Shown here: positions 9,668 to 19,742 of the stretch, piece by piece
How positions within the stretch are numbered: position 1 is the stretch's first letter
Layout of the letters: each line of letters starts with the position of its first letter
NCBI GenBank assembly: GCA_963665155.2
Contig: CAXXFI010000001.1
Span: forward strand, 620,001 to 684,000
DNA from: UBA1141 sp963665155
GTDB lineage: Bacteria; Chloroflexota; Dehalococcoidia; Lucifugimonadales; UBA3495
DNA: 64,000 bases
Direction of reading: 5' to 3'
The notes under the pieces: model-generated
The model's input: only the letters and a program-made list of their open reading frames with translations
Told to the model about the DNA's origin: nothing
The model's database searches: none
Made by a program: the position numbers and the translations under genes

Positions 9668-10798
9668 CTAAACTAATGCCAAAGTGGGATCTACATGGAT
9701 AGCAAAAAAACTGGCTTGAGCACCCCTGAGGAGTTCCTCTGCCCGCGCTTGCAAGGCGGTCTGACGCCGTTGTTTGATCTCATCTCTCCGGTAAGCCAAC
9801 TGGGAGAAGAAGTGTATTTTTCCTGCACTGCGGCTTTGGCGCCCAAGCACAAGTTCGCGGTGACCTCTTCGCGTACCCAGTCCCAGATCGCTTCGGCAGC
9901 ATTGAAATCAGCACTATGTTCCGGCAGGCTCACCCATCGCTGGCGCGAGCCGGGGGTAGCCAGGTAGGTACGCACGGCATCACCCTGATGGGCTGGAGCG
10001 TTGTCCCAGACGACGTTCAGTGGTCCGGAGTGCTTTTCCCGTAGTTGCTTTGCTTTTCCCGTATTGGCTTCAGGAAGGCGGTGGAAGTTTCGGCGTTACT
10101 GTACCCCTGCAGTTCCATAGTCTCCACCTCGCCGGTTTCCAGGCACACCGCCGCATCATAACTCGCTTTTTCACCCCACCGGGGGCTGGTCGAATCTACC
10201 AGCGCCGGCTCTCCTTTGAGTACCCATTTCCCCCTGAGGTCCGCATCCGCCCGGAAATGGGCCTCGTCGGCGAAGAAGATTTTCGCCCCCAGGTGTCGCG
10301 CTTCGTTGCGTTGTCGCGCTTCGTTGTCGCGCTTCTACGAGGAGTGCGGCATCGCGCTTCGTCGCGCTTCGTTGTCGCGAAGCTTCGTTGTCGCGCGTTG
10401 TCGCGCTTCGTTGTCGCGCTTCGTTGTCGCGCTTCTACGAGGAGTGCGGCATACGCCGTCACGAAGGCCTCCCGCCTTTTCGGGCAGAGCCTGTATCGCT
10501 GCCTTCAGTTGGGCTTGCTGGCTCCCGTCGAGGGCGAGGGGGAACCACCCGGCTGCTCGAAGGCAAGGGCTGTGGGACCGTTGTCGCTGAAGGCAGCGAC
10601 CAATGTGCCGATCGTGTGGGGCTCCCGTTCTAACGCCTCGGATACCACCAATGCGGTCCAACCTTGGGCCAAGAGCCAGAACCCATGCCATCGTTCCCGC
10701 TCCCGGGCTGTCACCGCTCGATACATCCGCTCTCGTACGTCGCCTACACTCAGTCGCCACCGTTCGAGGAGTCGCCTTATATCCCTATTACCCAACAC
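9668..10798 (-). pseudogene. IS630-type transposase carrying a 13-bp repeat array
   Basis: Reads leftwards from about 10798. An HTH/winged-helix region (WHGFWLLAQGWTALVVSEAL, then EPHTIGTLVAAFSDNGPTAL) is followed by QAQLKAAIQALPEKAG and then directly by EAFVTVYAALLVEA, so about 160 bases of the normal linker are missing. The 13-bp array (10299-10455) is inserted next. The catalytic part is FFADEAHFRADADLRG (first Asp), a second Asp expected near 10000, and SLPEHSADFNAAEAIWDWV with the Glu (about 9890-9950). Several frame breaks are present, for example near 10565, 10460, 10085 and 9830. Inactive. Confidence 0.8.
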
Positions 10799-10879
10799 AC
10801 CGCCACCCGACTTCCTTTACAGACTAACGCAACTCCTCTGCCGATTTAGCTTTATGTAGTTTTCACCTTGGGATCAGTT
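9671..10879 (-). mobile_element. IS630-type element with TA flanks, copy 1
   Basis: A 1209-bp element with imperfect inverted repeats (AACTAATGCCAAAGTGGGAT at the left, reverse complement of AACTGATCCCAAGGTG at the right). TA dinucleotides lie immediately outside at 9669-9670 and 10880-10881, the hallmark of IS630/mariner insertion. A second, shorter copy lies in the opposite orientation at 35114-35970. Confidence 0.85.
10299..10455. repeat. Irregular 13-bp repeat array inside transposase (copy 1)
   Basis: Degenerate tandem copies of a 13-bp unit (GCGCTTCGTTGTC on the plus strand), interrupted by two copies of a CTACGAGGAGTGCGGCAT segment that is itself the flanking transposase sequence. The array is rearranged compared with the clean 8-copy array in the second copy of this element at 35565-35668. 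Confidence 0.85.
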
Positions 10880-11051
10880 TAGGACCAACACATCTGGAAC
10901 AAGCGGATGGCGACAGGCATGACAAAGATGGTGCTTGTCCGACATCCACAGTCGAGCATATACTGGCAGCATTCCACCGGACCATTAGCACCGGACTATT
11001 AGCAAATTAACCCATCAACAAAGCGTTAAGAAACGAAGAGGAGGTCCATCA

Positions 11052-12107
11052 ATGCCTACCTATGTTTATGTTGCGGCGCAGGACGACGACAAGGTTTCTA
11101 TATTCACTATGGATGGTGGAACCGGCAAGCTAACGCCCAAGGCCGAGGTGGCTGTATCCGATGCGCCACACTTGCTGGCCATAAGCCCTAACAAACAGGT
11201 TCTCTACGTCGGCCAACGGGGCATTCCGGCGATATCCAGCTGGCGGATAGACCAGGGCACCGGTGATATTACACAAAACGGGTCGGTATCTACAGAAGGC
11301 TGGTCCGCATCCCTGGCTACCGACCGTACTGGAAAGTATTTGCTGTCAGCTCAATATCAAGCCGGCCACGTTTCGGTACACCCTCTGGGAGATGACGGCT
11401 CCCTTGGGGCACCGCCCATCGAACATATGGCCACAGACACCGGAGCCCACCAAATTCAAACCGACCTCTCCAACCGGTTTGCCTTCGTGCCTCATATAGC
11501 CCGGCTATTTGACAACGTCATGGAACCAGCTAACGACACTGTGGGTCCGAATGTAATTTATCAGCTCAGATTCGACGAAAACACTGGGCGTCTTACTCCC
11601 AACACTCCTTTGAAAGTCGAGCAGGAAGAACGTCTGGGCCCTCGATACTATTGTTTTCACCCGACCCTGGACATCATCTATTTTTCCGACGAGCAGGGCT
11701 GCAGTGTCACCGGCTATAACATGGATTCCGCTGCGGGAACCTTGTCGGCGTTTCAAACTATAACGACCCTGCCCGCTGGCCACACGGAAAGGAACACTTG
11801 CTCTCAGATTCAAATCACACCTTCGGGAAAGTTTCTCTATGTCCCCAATCGGGGCCACAACAGCATTGCGGGCTTCACCGTGGACGCCACCGGTCGACTG
11901 GCGACAATTGGGCAAGCACCAACCGAGGCTGTGCCCAGCGCCTTCAGCCTCGACCCCGACGGAAAGTTCATCTTCGCTGCTGGGTCGGCGTCGGGCCAAC
12001 TGGCCTCGTACGGTATCAACAGCGATACCGGCACACTCACTGCCTTGGGGACGTATTCCGTGGGCAGTAGGCCAATGGGGGTGCTGGTGACGAACCTGGG
12101 AGGTTAG
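11052..12107 (+). CDS. Lactonase-family beta-propeller protein
   Basis: A 351-residue protein of the 6-phosphogluconolactonase-like (lactonase, seven-bladed propeller) family. The opening MPTYVYVAAQDDDKVSIF and recurring blade motifs (GTGKLTP, GTGDITQNGS, NTGRLTPN, AAGTLSAFQTI, ATGRLATIG, DTGTLTALGTY) are typical, as are the HPTLDIIYFSDEQ and GKFLYVPNRGHNSIAGF strands. Family members hydrolyse lactones of sugars or related organic acids, but the substrate cannot be read from the sequence. The start follows a strong GAGGAGGT ribosome site. There is no signal peptide, so it is probably cytoplasmic. A hairpin terminator lies 110 bases downstream, and a frameshifted paralogue converges on it from 13528. 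The gene looks intact. Confidence 0.85.
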   Translation: MPTYVYVAAQDDDKVSIFTMDGGTGKLTPKAEVAVSDAPHLLAISPNKQVLYVGQRGIPAISSWRIDQGTGDITQNGSVSTEGWSASLATDRTGKYLLSAQYQAGHVSVHPLGDDGSLGAPPIEHMATDTGAHQIQTDLSNRFAFVPHIARLFDNVMEPANDTVGPNVIYQLRFDENTGRLTPNTPLKVEQEERLGPRYYCFHPTLDIIYFSDEQGCSVTGYNMDSAAGTLSAFQTITTLPAGHTERNTCSQIQITPSGKFLYVPNRGHNSIAGFTVDATGRLATIGQAPTEAVPSAFSLDPDGKFIFAAGSASGQLASYGINSDTGTLTALGTYSVGSRPMGVLVTNLGG

Positions 12108-12220
12108 CCTCTCACTGGGCTTAGCGAACACAATGGCCTGATAGTAGCCGAATTACTAGCCGCATCGTACCCAAGGGCCATCAGGGTAGCGTAAAAAATA
12201 CGTCGCCTATTAAGCCATGA

Positions 12221-12257
12221 AACAGGTCCCGCGGCATTGCCGCGGGACCTGTTTTTA
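12221..12257 (+). terminator. Rho-independent terminator after the lactonase gene
   Basis: A perfect 15-bp stem (AACAGGTCCCGCGGC pairing with GCCGCGGGACCTGTT), a 3-base loop and a T-rich tail (TTTATT). The stem is symmetric, but the T tract favours the plus strand; it lies between two convergent genes. Confidence 0.85.
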
Positions 12258-12467
12258 TTGTGCCAACGGTCCACAATTGACGCAAGGCACCTTCCCGGGT
12301 CAAACAGGTCAGTGGGCTGGTCGAAGGCAGGTTTAGTTGGTATTTCAGGGTGTGGATTGGTATGTACCTTGTGGCTGCGTTTTTTTACGTAGTTGGGCAT
12401 ATTGCCCGGCCGTGGAGGCCTCTAACGACCTCCTTCAGTAGGGACTTGGAGCGACATGGACCCACCG

Positions 12468-13528
12468 CTATCCCTCCAGGTCCGTCATTAACACCCACAT
12501 AGGCAGTGCTCCGACCGCGTAGGAGTCCAAGCGGGAGAGCGTACCGGATTGTTGATCTACGCTAAAGGCAATCAGGTTACCCGTATCGAGGCCAGCAGCG
12601 TACAAGAAATGCCCTGTTGGATCAATGCTGAAGGCGCGGGGGACAGGGTCGACTTCGGCCCACCCAGTGGGCGTCAGCGCTCCACTATTCTCGTCAATAG
12701 CAAATGAGGCGATGCTGTTATGGCCCCGGTTTCCTACGTACAGATACAGACCCAATGGGTGAATCTGGATTTGCGAGCACGAGTTATCGCCGGTGTACCC
12801 TTCGGGCAATGTGGTCACCGTCTGACCGGACGTAAGGGTTCCCGTAGAGTTGTCCAACGAATAGACGGTCACGCTACTTCCCTGCTCGTTGGAAACATAT
12901 ACCAGGCTCTCGCTGGGATGGAAGCAGTAATGGCGAGGGCCATCTTGCGCCGCCGGGCCGATTCTTGGCGGTTCATTGGGTGTCAGACGTCCCGTGTTTG
13001 CATCGAACCTGTACTGGAAGATGGCATTCACCCCCTCCTGTCTGCCAGCAGGCAAATGCGGCAGTCCTCCCGAACCGGTGGCGATATGGGGCAGGTAGGC
13101 ATACCGGTTCGATGGGTCCGTCTGGAAACAGTGCGCCCCGGAGTTGGTTTCCAGCCACTCGGTCGCTGTGCCGCCGACCGCGCCAGCCTCATCAACAGGA
13201 TGGACCGCACAGTGACCGGCCTGGTAGTAAGCGGAGAGGACGTGACGACCGCTACGGTCGGTGGACATGTGGCAAGGCTCGCCCTCCAGAGCCACACTCC
13301 CGGTTGGCGTCAGGTCGCCGGTCTGTTGATCAATGCGGTAGCTGGACAATCGAAAATCCCGCCGCTGTCCGACGTAGAGCGCCGTGCCAGCGGGATTAAT
13401 CGCCAAGGGAGGGGGCCGCCGGCAACCTCGACGGCACCCTGCTGCTCGAGTTTGCCAGTCTCACGGTCCACTACGAACCTGACGATTCGGTCGTCGTCTT
13501 GCAAAGATACGTACATATGAATTGCCAT
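12468..13528 (-). pseudogene. Lactonase-family beta-propeller protein, one frameshift
   Basis: A paralogue of the 11052-12107 product. It starts at an ATG at 13528 behind a clear AGGAG site (MAIHMYVSLQDDDRIVRF). After the first strand (VEVAGGPLP) the frame is lost in a run of C/G bases near 13410. The remaining propeller continues in another frame (LAINPAGTALYVGQRRDF) to a stop at 12468, and one missing base would restore a protein of about 353 residues. The blades are otherwise well kept (GDLTPTGSVALEG, NTGRLTPNEPPR, STGTLTSGQTV, YLYVGNRGHNSIASF). The break sits in a homopolymer, so a sequencing error is as likely as true decay. The family role is lactone hydrolysis with unknown substrate. 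Confidence 0.85.
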
Positions 13529-13750
13529 TTCCTTTTCTCCTGCCTAATTTCCAATTGGCTCCAGGCGTTGTCCCGGACTGACCTGGTTATCTAAATCACG
13601 TTATTTGTTCCGGTATTTTTCCCCGGTATCTTTCTGGCAATTTTTTCTGGGATACCGGTAGAATTATAACAACTAGGTCCCGCAGTGAAATGGGCACCCC
13701 TGAAGTAGTTCATATCGCCGAGGATTTGAGTCAAGGAATAGGAGCGAGGA

Positions 13751-15377
13751 ATGACGGACCTGAACTGCGCTTTCGATGCAATTGACAAATTCGCACAGGC
13801 CAGACTTAGTGAGGCAAACATGCCTGGAATGGCCATTGCAATAACCGGGCGGGACAAGTTGCTTCGGGTGGCCAATTTCGGATTCGCCGACGTGGCTTCC
13901 CGGTCGCCGATAGCGGCGCCCACAATGTTCGAAATCGGGTCCATCGGCAAGTCATTTACCAACATTGCGCTGATGCAACTTCGAGACGAAGGCCGCTTGG
14001 ACCTCCATGCACCCGTATCCCGATACCTTTCATGGTTCCAGGTGCAATCCGATTATGGAGACATCACCACCCATCATTTGATGAGCCATACCTCTGGCCT
14101 CGTGACCGGCACCGACGTCTCGCCGCCGGGGCAATACGAGTCATGGGCGCTCCGCAAAGCCAACACTGGCGCGCCTCCCGGGGAGTACTTTCGTTACTCG
14201 AACATCGGCTACAAAACATTAAGCCTACTAATAGAGGCGATAACCGGGCAATCGTATCAAGACGTTATCCAGGCGCGGGTGCTTGATCCTCTTGGCATGA
14301 GCGGCTCACACCCCGTTACGAGTTTCGAGACTCGTAAGCTGGCGGCGGTGGGCTACAGGAGCTTCTACGATGATAGGCCAGAGCACCGGGACCACGGCAT
14401 CGTGCCAGCCACCTGGATGGAATACGCCGCGGGCGATGGAAGCCAGGCATCTACCGCCGAGGATATGGCCACCTACCTGAGGATGCTCATGAACTGCGCT
14501 GCCGGGGCTCTCGGGGCGGGTCATCTCCGAAGAAAGCTTTTCACTGATGACTACCCACGTAATTGATACAGCGCAATGGGGCGGCGCTCACTACGGCTAC
14601 GGGCTCACCATGGCAGAAATCGACGGCCACGATTACCTGGGGCATGGAGGCAGCACTCCCGGCTTTGTGTCGACCATCATCGGCGATATGACCGATGGTC
14701 TTGGAGTCGTCGTCCTGATCAATGGCTACGTCGAGTCCTATGGAGCGTTCGGGATTGCGGCTCACGTACTCGAGCTTCTTCGCGCCGGGCTTCATAGCGA
14801 GGAACTGCCACGCCCCCCGGCAGCGGCTGACCCGGCTTTAATAGATAATGCCGCCGATTACGCTGGCAGGTTCACCGATGGACAGCGGACCCTGGAATTG
14901 TCCGATCAGGGAGGGCGATTGCTATTGGGCTACGATGGGGGAGAGATCGCCGTTGAACGCCGAGGGGTAGACAGTTTTTACGTTGGGCATCCCGAATGGG
15001 AGCATTTCCTACTGGAGTTCGGTCGAGGCGGCAGCAACGTTGTGGAGGCATTCCACGGTCCATGCTGCTATATTCGTGACGGGTACTCTAGTCCGCTGAA
15101 ATTCGATTGCCCCGAAGAGTGGCAACGTTATCCAGGACACTACCGTGCCTATAATCCGGGGCTAACCAATTTCAGAATCGTTCTTCGCAAGGGAGGACTC
15201 ATGTTGGTTTCCCCTACCGGCGGCAAGGAGACACTGACGCCTCTGGGCGACGGTCTGTTCCGCATCGGCAATGATCCCCGCTCGCCCGAGACTCTTCGAT
15301 TCGATTCAGTATCCGAAGGTAAAACACTGCGCGCCGACTACTCCGGTTGTCCCTACTACCGTGTTCCAGCCCCTTGA
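13751..15377 (+). pseudogene. Beta-lactamase-fold serine hydrolase, one frameshift
   Basis: A serine hydrolase of the beta-lactamase/esterase (class C-like) group. The catalytic SIGK tetrad (S-x-x-K) is at about 13935, Y-S-N (RYSNIGY) at about 14200 and an HGG motif (LGHGGSTPG) at about 14640, so all three active-site motifs are present. A C-terminal domain of roughly 200 residues follows. The start ATG at 13751 follows GGAGCGAGG. The frame breaks near 14490-14510 (after MLMN), and the true reading continues as RVISEESFSLMTTHV in another frame to 15377. Repaired, the protein would have about 541 residues. There is no signal peptide. The substrate is unknown; homologues act on beta-lactams, esters or D-peptides. 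Confidence 0.85.
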
Positions 15378-15483
15378 CCCGCCTGCCCGCTGGCAAGAAG
15401 CGGCCTAGTGCTAAATCTACCAAGTCCTACATCTATATGAATGTGTTGGAAACGAGGTTACGATGTGCAACCGAGGACATAAG

Positions 15484-16495
15484 TTACAAATAGACTGGGG
15501 ACATAGGTAACACCAGAGTAGGTGTATGCAAGGCGCGGTTAGCGTAATTGTCCAGAAGCCCGATCTGGAGCGGACCGAAATGGATAATCCAGTACCGGTC
15601 ATCTTGTCGGGTCAGCCCCACAGGCTCCCCGCACAGGGCCTCGCTGAGATAGACCCTACCACCTCCACTTGATCTTTTCATTGGTTCGGGCGCGGCGCAC
15701 GGTGATCCCGGTCTCGTACTCCGGGGAGTCCACCCTCTTGGGATAGGGACGTGCCGACGGTTGGTAATAACGAACTGGAGGTTGTTGACCCAACGCTTAA
15801 TGGGGTCGCTCTTGATGGTGGCTGGAACCAAAGTTTTGGAAGGCGCGTTGCTGCTTCTGCCACGTGGACTTGGGTGGACTGGCTATCTCTGCTTTCAGCG
15901 TACGGTGGAGCCGCTCCAAGCTCCGGTTCTGTTCAGGATGCCTCGGTTCGATGCGCTCTGGGAGGATCCCCAGCTTCACCCACCACACTACAGTCCGCCA
16001 AGGCCCACGCTGGCAAATGGTGGGCCGTTGTCGGTTCGGATGGTATGCGGGAGACCGTATTCCCGAAAGGCGCTCTCCAGAACCGGGCGCGAGACACCCG
16101 GAGGAGGCGTCCTCCACAGTAATAGGGTCGATGCGCCGCCCGTCTCCCGTGCGGAACCAGCCCTTGAAGTCGATGCACAGGTCATTGGGCTGCTGTGCTT
16201 GGACAAAGGGTTGGCTCCAAGGCGCTGTCCGGCGTCGCTGTTTACGCCGGCGCACCAGCCCAGCCCGGTCCAGCAGGCCACCGACGGTAATAGGGGCGAG
16301 CCAGGGAACCCACGGCTCCCGGTCTCTCAGCCAAGCTACCAGTTTTTTGGGGCCCCAAGTCGGATGCGCCTGCCGGGCCGCAATCAGGCTCTCGGCTACC
16401 GCCCGCTCTGTCTGGTTCGGATGCTGATAGGGCGCACGGCTCAGATCCCTCAATCCATCCAGCCCAAGTTTGGAAACGATGGACCCGTTTATCAT
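15484..16495 (-). pseudogene. IS481-type transposase, frameshifted and N-terminally truncated
   Basis: Starts abruptly at about 16495 within the HTH region (GLDGLRDLSRAPYQHPNQTE), then HPTWGPKKLVAWLRDREP, a DDE core with NDLCIDFKGWFRTGDGRR (first Asp), FREYGLPHTIRTDNGPPFAS (second Asp, in another frame) and EQNRSLERLHRTLKAE (Glu). The C-terminal tail GGRVYLSEALCGEPVGLTRQ is in a further frame, ending about 15484. Breaks lie near 16110, 15975 and 15800. A GGGGACATAGGTAACA motif near 15500 may be the element's end. Confidence 0.85.
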
Positions 16496-16500
16496 GCCCG

Positions 16501-16779
16501 CTAAAAGCTTCGTAGGTACCGAGTACCTTGCCCAATGCGCCTTGATGGACTGTTATCAATGACCTTCTCAAGAAGCCGCAGCTTCTCAGCCTCGTCGTCG
16601 TGGAGGGACATCGCCAGGGTATAGTCGACGATGTCGCCATACTGCGTCAGCAATATTTCTTCGGCAATGTCCGTCGCTGCGAAGCTGACCTCATCCGGCT
16701 CCCAAGACCGCCATAGTAGGTAGCGCTCGAAGGGGCCGGCGATCAAGTTGAAGAACAATGGGCAAGCCGCCGTCATCAC
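16501..16779 (-). CDS. Hypothetical protein downstream of lipoprotein
   Basis: A 92-residue frame starting at a GTG at 16779 that overlaps the stop of the lipoprotein gene. It holds a hydrophobic N-terminal stretch (TAACPLFFNLIAGPFE) and an acidic helical C-terminal half (ATDIAEEILLTQYGDIVD, DDEAEKLRLLEKVI). I do not recognise a family. It may be a translationally coupled gene, or the shifted C-terminus of the lipoprotein itself if there is a frameshift near 16780. Confidence 0.5.
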   Translation of the reverse strand: MMTAACPLFFNLIAGPFERYLLWRSWEPDEVSFAATDIAEEILLTQYGDIVDYTLAMSLHDDEAEKLRLLEKVIDNSPSRRIGQGTRYLRSF

Positions 16780-17453
16780 CGAGAGAATTTGGGGTGCGCC
16801 AGCAAGGCCCGGTGCACAGAGTACCCGCGGAGGACGTCGGGGAACTGACGAAGGGATCGGACCCGTGGGTCAACGACGCCCTCGAGAGTCTCCGGGGACC
16901 CGGACCCAGCCGAATCCGAGGGTTGCAAAGACTGACCGGGCTCAGCGGAAACGCCGCCGCCAGCGCCCCCGATGCACGCTTTGATAAACTGGGCGTCTGC
17001 GGCTTGGCCCGCACCGCCATGAATGGCGATAAAATCGTCGACCAATTGATTCCCCATGGACAGAAACTCTGCTGGGCTGGATTTTTGGAGCGCCGCCAAA
17101 TCGTCAATCAGCTGCTCCAGTATGTCGTCGGGAAGGGCCGACCGGATTATTATGGGAAATCGTGTCGGTACCGCCGTTGGCACTAGGGTAGGCGCAAGGG
17201 TGGGGTCCAGCTTTGTTATCGATACGCGGGTCGCAGTGGGGGACGCTGTGTTTTCCGGGGGCGATGTTGGCTGGAGTTTTTGTGTGGGAAAATGTCTGGT
17301 TGCTTGGCCGGTTGCTTGAGGAGAAGATACGGCGGAGGTACTGTTGTCACCAGGGGTTTGGTTGCCAACCAGCGTGGCATTGCTTTGGCCGCATCCACCA
17401 AACAACAGGACACCAACTACCGTAGCTAACAGGCAGACCAGGGGTATCCGCAT
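16776..17453 (-). CDS. Secreted lipoprotein with Thr/Pro-rich linker
   Basis: A 225-residue protein with a type II signal peptide: positively charged start, hydrophobic core and the lipobox LLFGGC, with Cys at about residue 21. A low-complexity Thr/Pro/Ser-rich linker follows (about residues 30-95, with PTLAPTLVPTAVPTRF), then a short helical domain (DDILEQLIDDLAALQ, FLSMGNQLVDDFIAIHGG). It is predicted to be anchored outside the membrane. No enzymatic motif is visible and the function is unknown. The TPT-type linker before a globular domain is common in Chloroflexota lipoproteins. The C-terminal 60 residues are of unusual composition and may be out of frame, see the overlapping 16501-16779 gene. 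Confidence 0.65.
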   Translation of the reverse strand: MRIPLVCLLATVVGVLLFGGCGQSNATLVGNQTPGDNSTSAVSSPQATGQATRHFPTQKLQPTSPPENTASPTATRVSITKLDPTLAPTLVPTAVPTRFPIIIRSALPDDILEQLIDDLAALQKSSPAEFLSMGNQLVDDFIAIHGGAGQAADAQFIKACIGGAGGGVSAEPGQSLQPSDSAGSGSPETLEGVVDPRVRSLRQFPDVLRGYSVHRALLAHPKFSR

Positions 17454-17733
17454 ACTTCGGATTATAACAGTGGGGTCGCAGACTCCGTTGAGCGAGTGCT
17501 GGGGCTTTGCTGTTGAGCTTTTCCTTCTTGCCTGTGGCCCTGATTAACCCTTGATGCGCTGAGCTTCATCTGAAGTTTATTAAGAATGAAATATGTAGGA
17601 ATAACTTGGAGCACTGGGGAGAATTGGATTAAAATAAAGAGCAGCGATTTCCGTCGACGACCGCCGATTGTGCTGTCGGCAGATCACGGTTCATATTGCC
17701 AAAACCCCAGAATTAAGGAGTAATTACTGGCGC

Positions 17734-19599
17734 ATGCCTCTGCTAACGACTTTAGACGCAGGAATCACTTATGGCGCGGAGGTGATTTTCGCAAGCTTAA
17801 ACCTAGTAATTCACGAACGGGCGCATATAGGCATCGTTGGCCCCAATGGGGGTGGCAAGACCTCTCTTCTAAAAATCCTCGTGGGCGAGCTCGAACCGAG
17901 CAATGGTACGGTGCAACTGTCCCGTGGAATCCGGGTCGGGTATGTTCCCCAGTCTCCTGAGTCCACTTTCTCCGGCTCTCTGAAAGACGAAATAATGACC
18001 GCCTTCGACCGGTTGTTGTGGCTGGAGCAAGCCCTGGAAGCCGGCGCTCGACAACTGGATCAGACTGATGCCGGCCAAGGGGACGAGGCCGAGCAGCAAT
18101 ACACGGCATGGATGGATGAGTTCGAGTCCTTGGGCGGTTACTCGTACGAGAACCGCTTGGGCCGTATGGTAGAAGGACTTGGCCTGACCCAGAGGGCCCT
18201 TGCGACTTCCGCATCTCAGGCCAGCGGTGGTGAGCGAACTCGGGCCGCTTTAGCCCAAGCTCTCCTTGGCGAACCCAATCTCTTGATTTTGGACGAACCT
18301 ACGAACCATCTGGATATTAATGGGCTGGACTGGCTCGAACGCTATCTGACCCACTATAACGGTGCCATCTTGGTGGTCTCCCACGATCGGTATTTTCTGG
18401 ACCGCACCGTAAATCATGTGTGGGAGTTGGACCACGGAAATGTCGAGACTTTCGTGGGCAACTACTCCAAGTACCGGGCCCTCAAGGCGGAACGGAATCT
18501 GTCTCGCAAACGGGAGTACGAGAAGCAGCAGGAATTTATTATTAAGGAAGAAGCGTTTATTCAGCGTTATCGAGCGGGCCAAAGGTCCAGAGAAGCCCGG
18601 GGTCGTGAGACGCGGCTGTTGCGCCTGGATAGAATCGAGAGACCTGAGAATGACCGTGCTATCTCTATTTCCAGCGGGACCGCCAGCCGGTCGGGTCAAG
18701 TGGTTCTGAGCACCCACGAGCTGACCGTGGGATTCGACGGCGAGCCCGAGCCCACCGAGCTCTTTTCGGTCCCGGATATTAAATTGGAGCGGGGTTCTCG
18801 CACCGCCTTAATCGGGGCCAATGGAACCGGGAAGACAACGCTGCTCGGCACACTCCTAGGATTTATGCCGCCTCTTCGCGGTCGTGTGGCAGTGGGCCGA
18901 AATGTGGAGGTGGGGTACCACAGTCAGGGCCTTGATGACCTTGTCGAGGATTCCACCGTTCTCGATTCCTTATTAGACGCTAAGGAGATGGCCACGGAAG
19001 AGGCGCGAAGTTATCTGGCCCGCTTCTTGTTTCAGGGCGACGACGTTTTTCGGCTGATCGGGTCCTGTAGCGGTGGAGAGCGCAGCAGGTTGGCATTGGC
19101 GCGGTTGCTGGTCAGAGAGCCGAATCTACTCATCCTGGACGAGCCCACCACTCACCTTGATATCCCAAGTAGGGAGGCGCTTGAAGATGTGCTTTTGTCC
19201 TACCACGGAACCCTTCTGTTTGTCTCCCACGACCGGCGGTTTACTTCTCTACTGGCCCAGGAGTTGTGGGTGGTCGACCAAGGGTCGCTAAATTTATTTG
19301 CTGGAACCTTCGAGGAGTGGTTGCAAAGCGTCAAGTTAGTCGAGCAAGAGAAGGTCGCCCCTCAGAAAATCAGAATTCCCAAGCCTCGGCCGCCCCAGGT
19401 TAAGAAAGCACCATCGCCGGTTCTCAACGATCTTTTGATAGGGATTATCGAAGGTCTTGAAGAGCGCCTCATACAGATTCAATTGGAATTGGAAGGGGCA
19501 TCGGAGCGGCGTGACGTGGAGTCGATTGCCCGAATAGGCCAGGACTATGACCGTACCAAGGCAGAATTAGAGGAGAAGTTAGCTCAATGGGGCAGCTAA
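17734..19599 (+). CDS. ABC-F family ATP-binding protein
   Basis: A 621-residue soluble protein with two ABC ATPase domains and no membrane segment, as in Uup/EttA/YdiF-type ABC-F factors, which act on the ribosome (translation quality control or antibiotic protection). Domain 1 has Walker A GPNGGGKTS (about residue 40), signature ASGGE and Walker B LLILDEPTNHLD. Domain 2 has GANGTGKTT (about residue 370), signature CSGGE and LLILDEPTTHLD. A charged linker with KREYEKQQEFIIKEE lies between them, and the C-terminus ends in a coiled-coil-like segment (GLEERLIQIQLELEGASE). The ATG at 17734 is chosen because homology begins at once (LLTTLDAGITYG) and an AAGGAG lies upstream. It is a single-gene unit and intact. 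Confidence 0.9.
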   Translation: MPLLTTLDAGITYGAEVIFASLNLVIHERAHIGIVGPNGGGKTSLLKILVGELEPSNGTVQLSRGIRVGYVPQSPESTFSGSLKDEIMTAFDRLLWLEQALEAGARQLDQTDAGQGDEAEQQYTAWMDEFESLGGYSYENRLGRMVEGLGLTQRALATSASQASGGERTRAALAQALLGEPNLLILDEPTNHLDINGLDWLERYLTHYNGAILVVSHDRYFLDRTVNHVWELDHGNVETFVGNYSKYRALKAERNLSRKREYEKQQEFIIKEEAFIQRYRAGQRSREARGRETRLLRLDRIERPENDRAISISSGTASRSGQVVLSTHELTVGFDGEPEPTELFSVPDIKLERGSRTALIGANGTGKTTLLGTLLGFMPPLRGRVAVGRNVEVGYHSQGLDDLVEDSTVLDSLLDAKEMATEEARSYLARFLFQGDDVFRLIGSCSGGERSRLALARLLVREPNLLILDEPTTHLDIPSREALEDVLLSYHGTLLFVSHDRRFTSLLAQELWVVDQGSLNLFAGTFEEWLQSVKLVEQEKVAPQKIRIPKPRPPQVKKAPSPVLNDLLIGIIEGLEERLIQIQLELEGASERRDVESIARIGQDYDRTKAELEEKLAQWGS

Positions 19600-19742
19600 C
19601 TTCCCTCTATGCGGGCCAACTATGCGGCCCAAAACGGATCACTCTGTCTGAGTCCCGATCTACTGCGCAGCCTCTACGTCAGCCGGAACGGTTGTATTAA
19701 TCAACTTGGTAACTGCCCCAGCGAGTTTCAGGCTTTCCGGTG

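Noticed and set aside
10299..10455. 13-bp arrays as iterons of an origin
   Set aside because: They lie inside IS630-type transposase genes and are made from the flanking transposase sequence; no replication gene is nearby.
13751..15377. In-frame TGA recoding in the serine hydrolase
   Set aside because: The TGA codons near 14545 arise only after the frameshift; the correct frame has none there.
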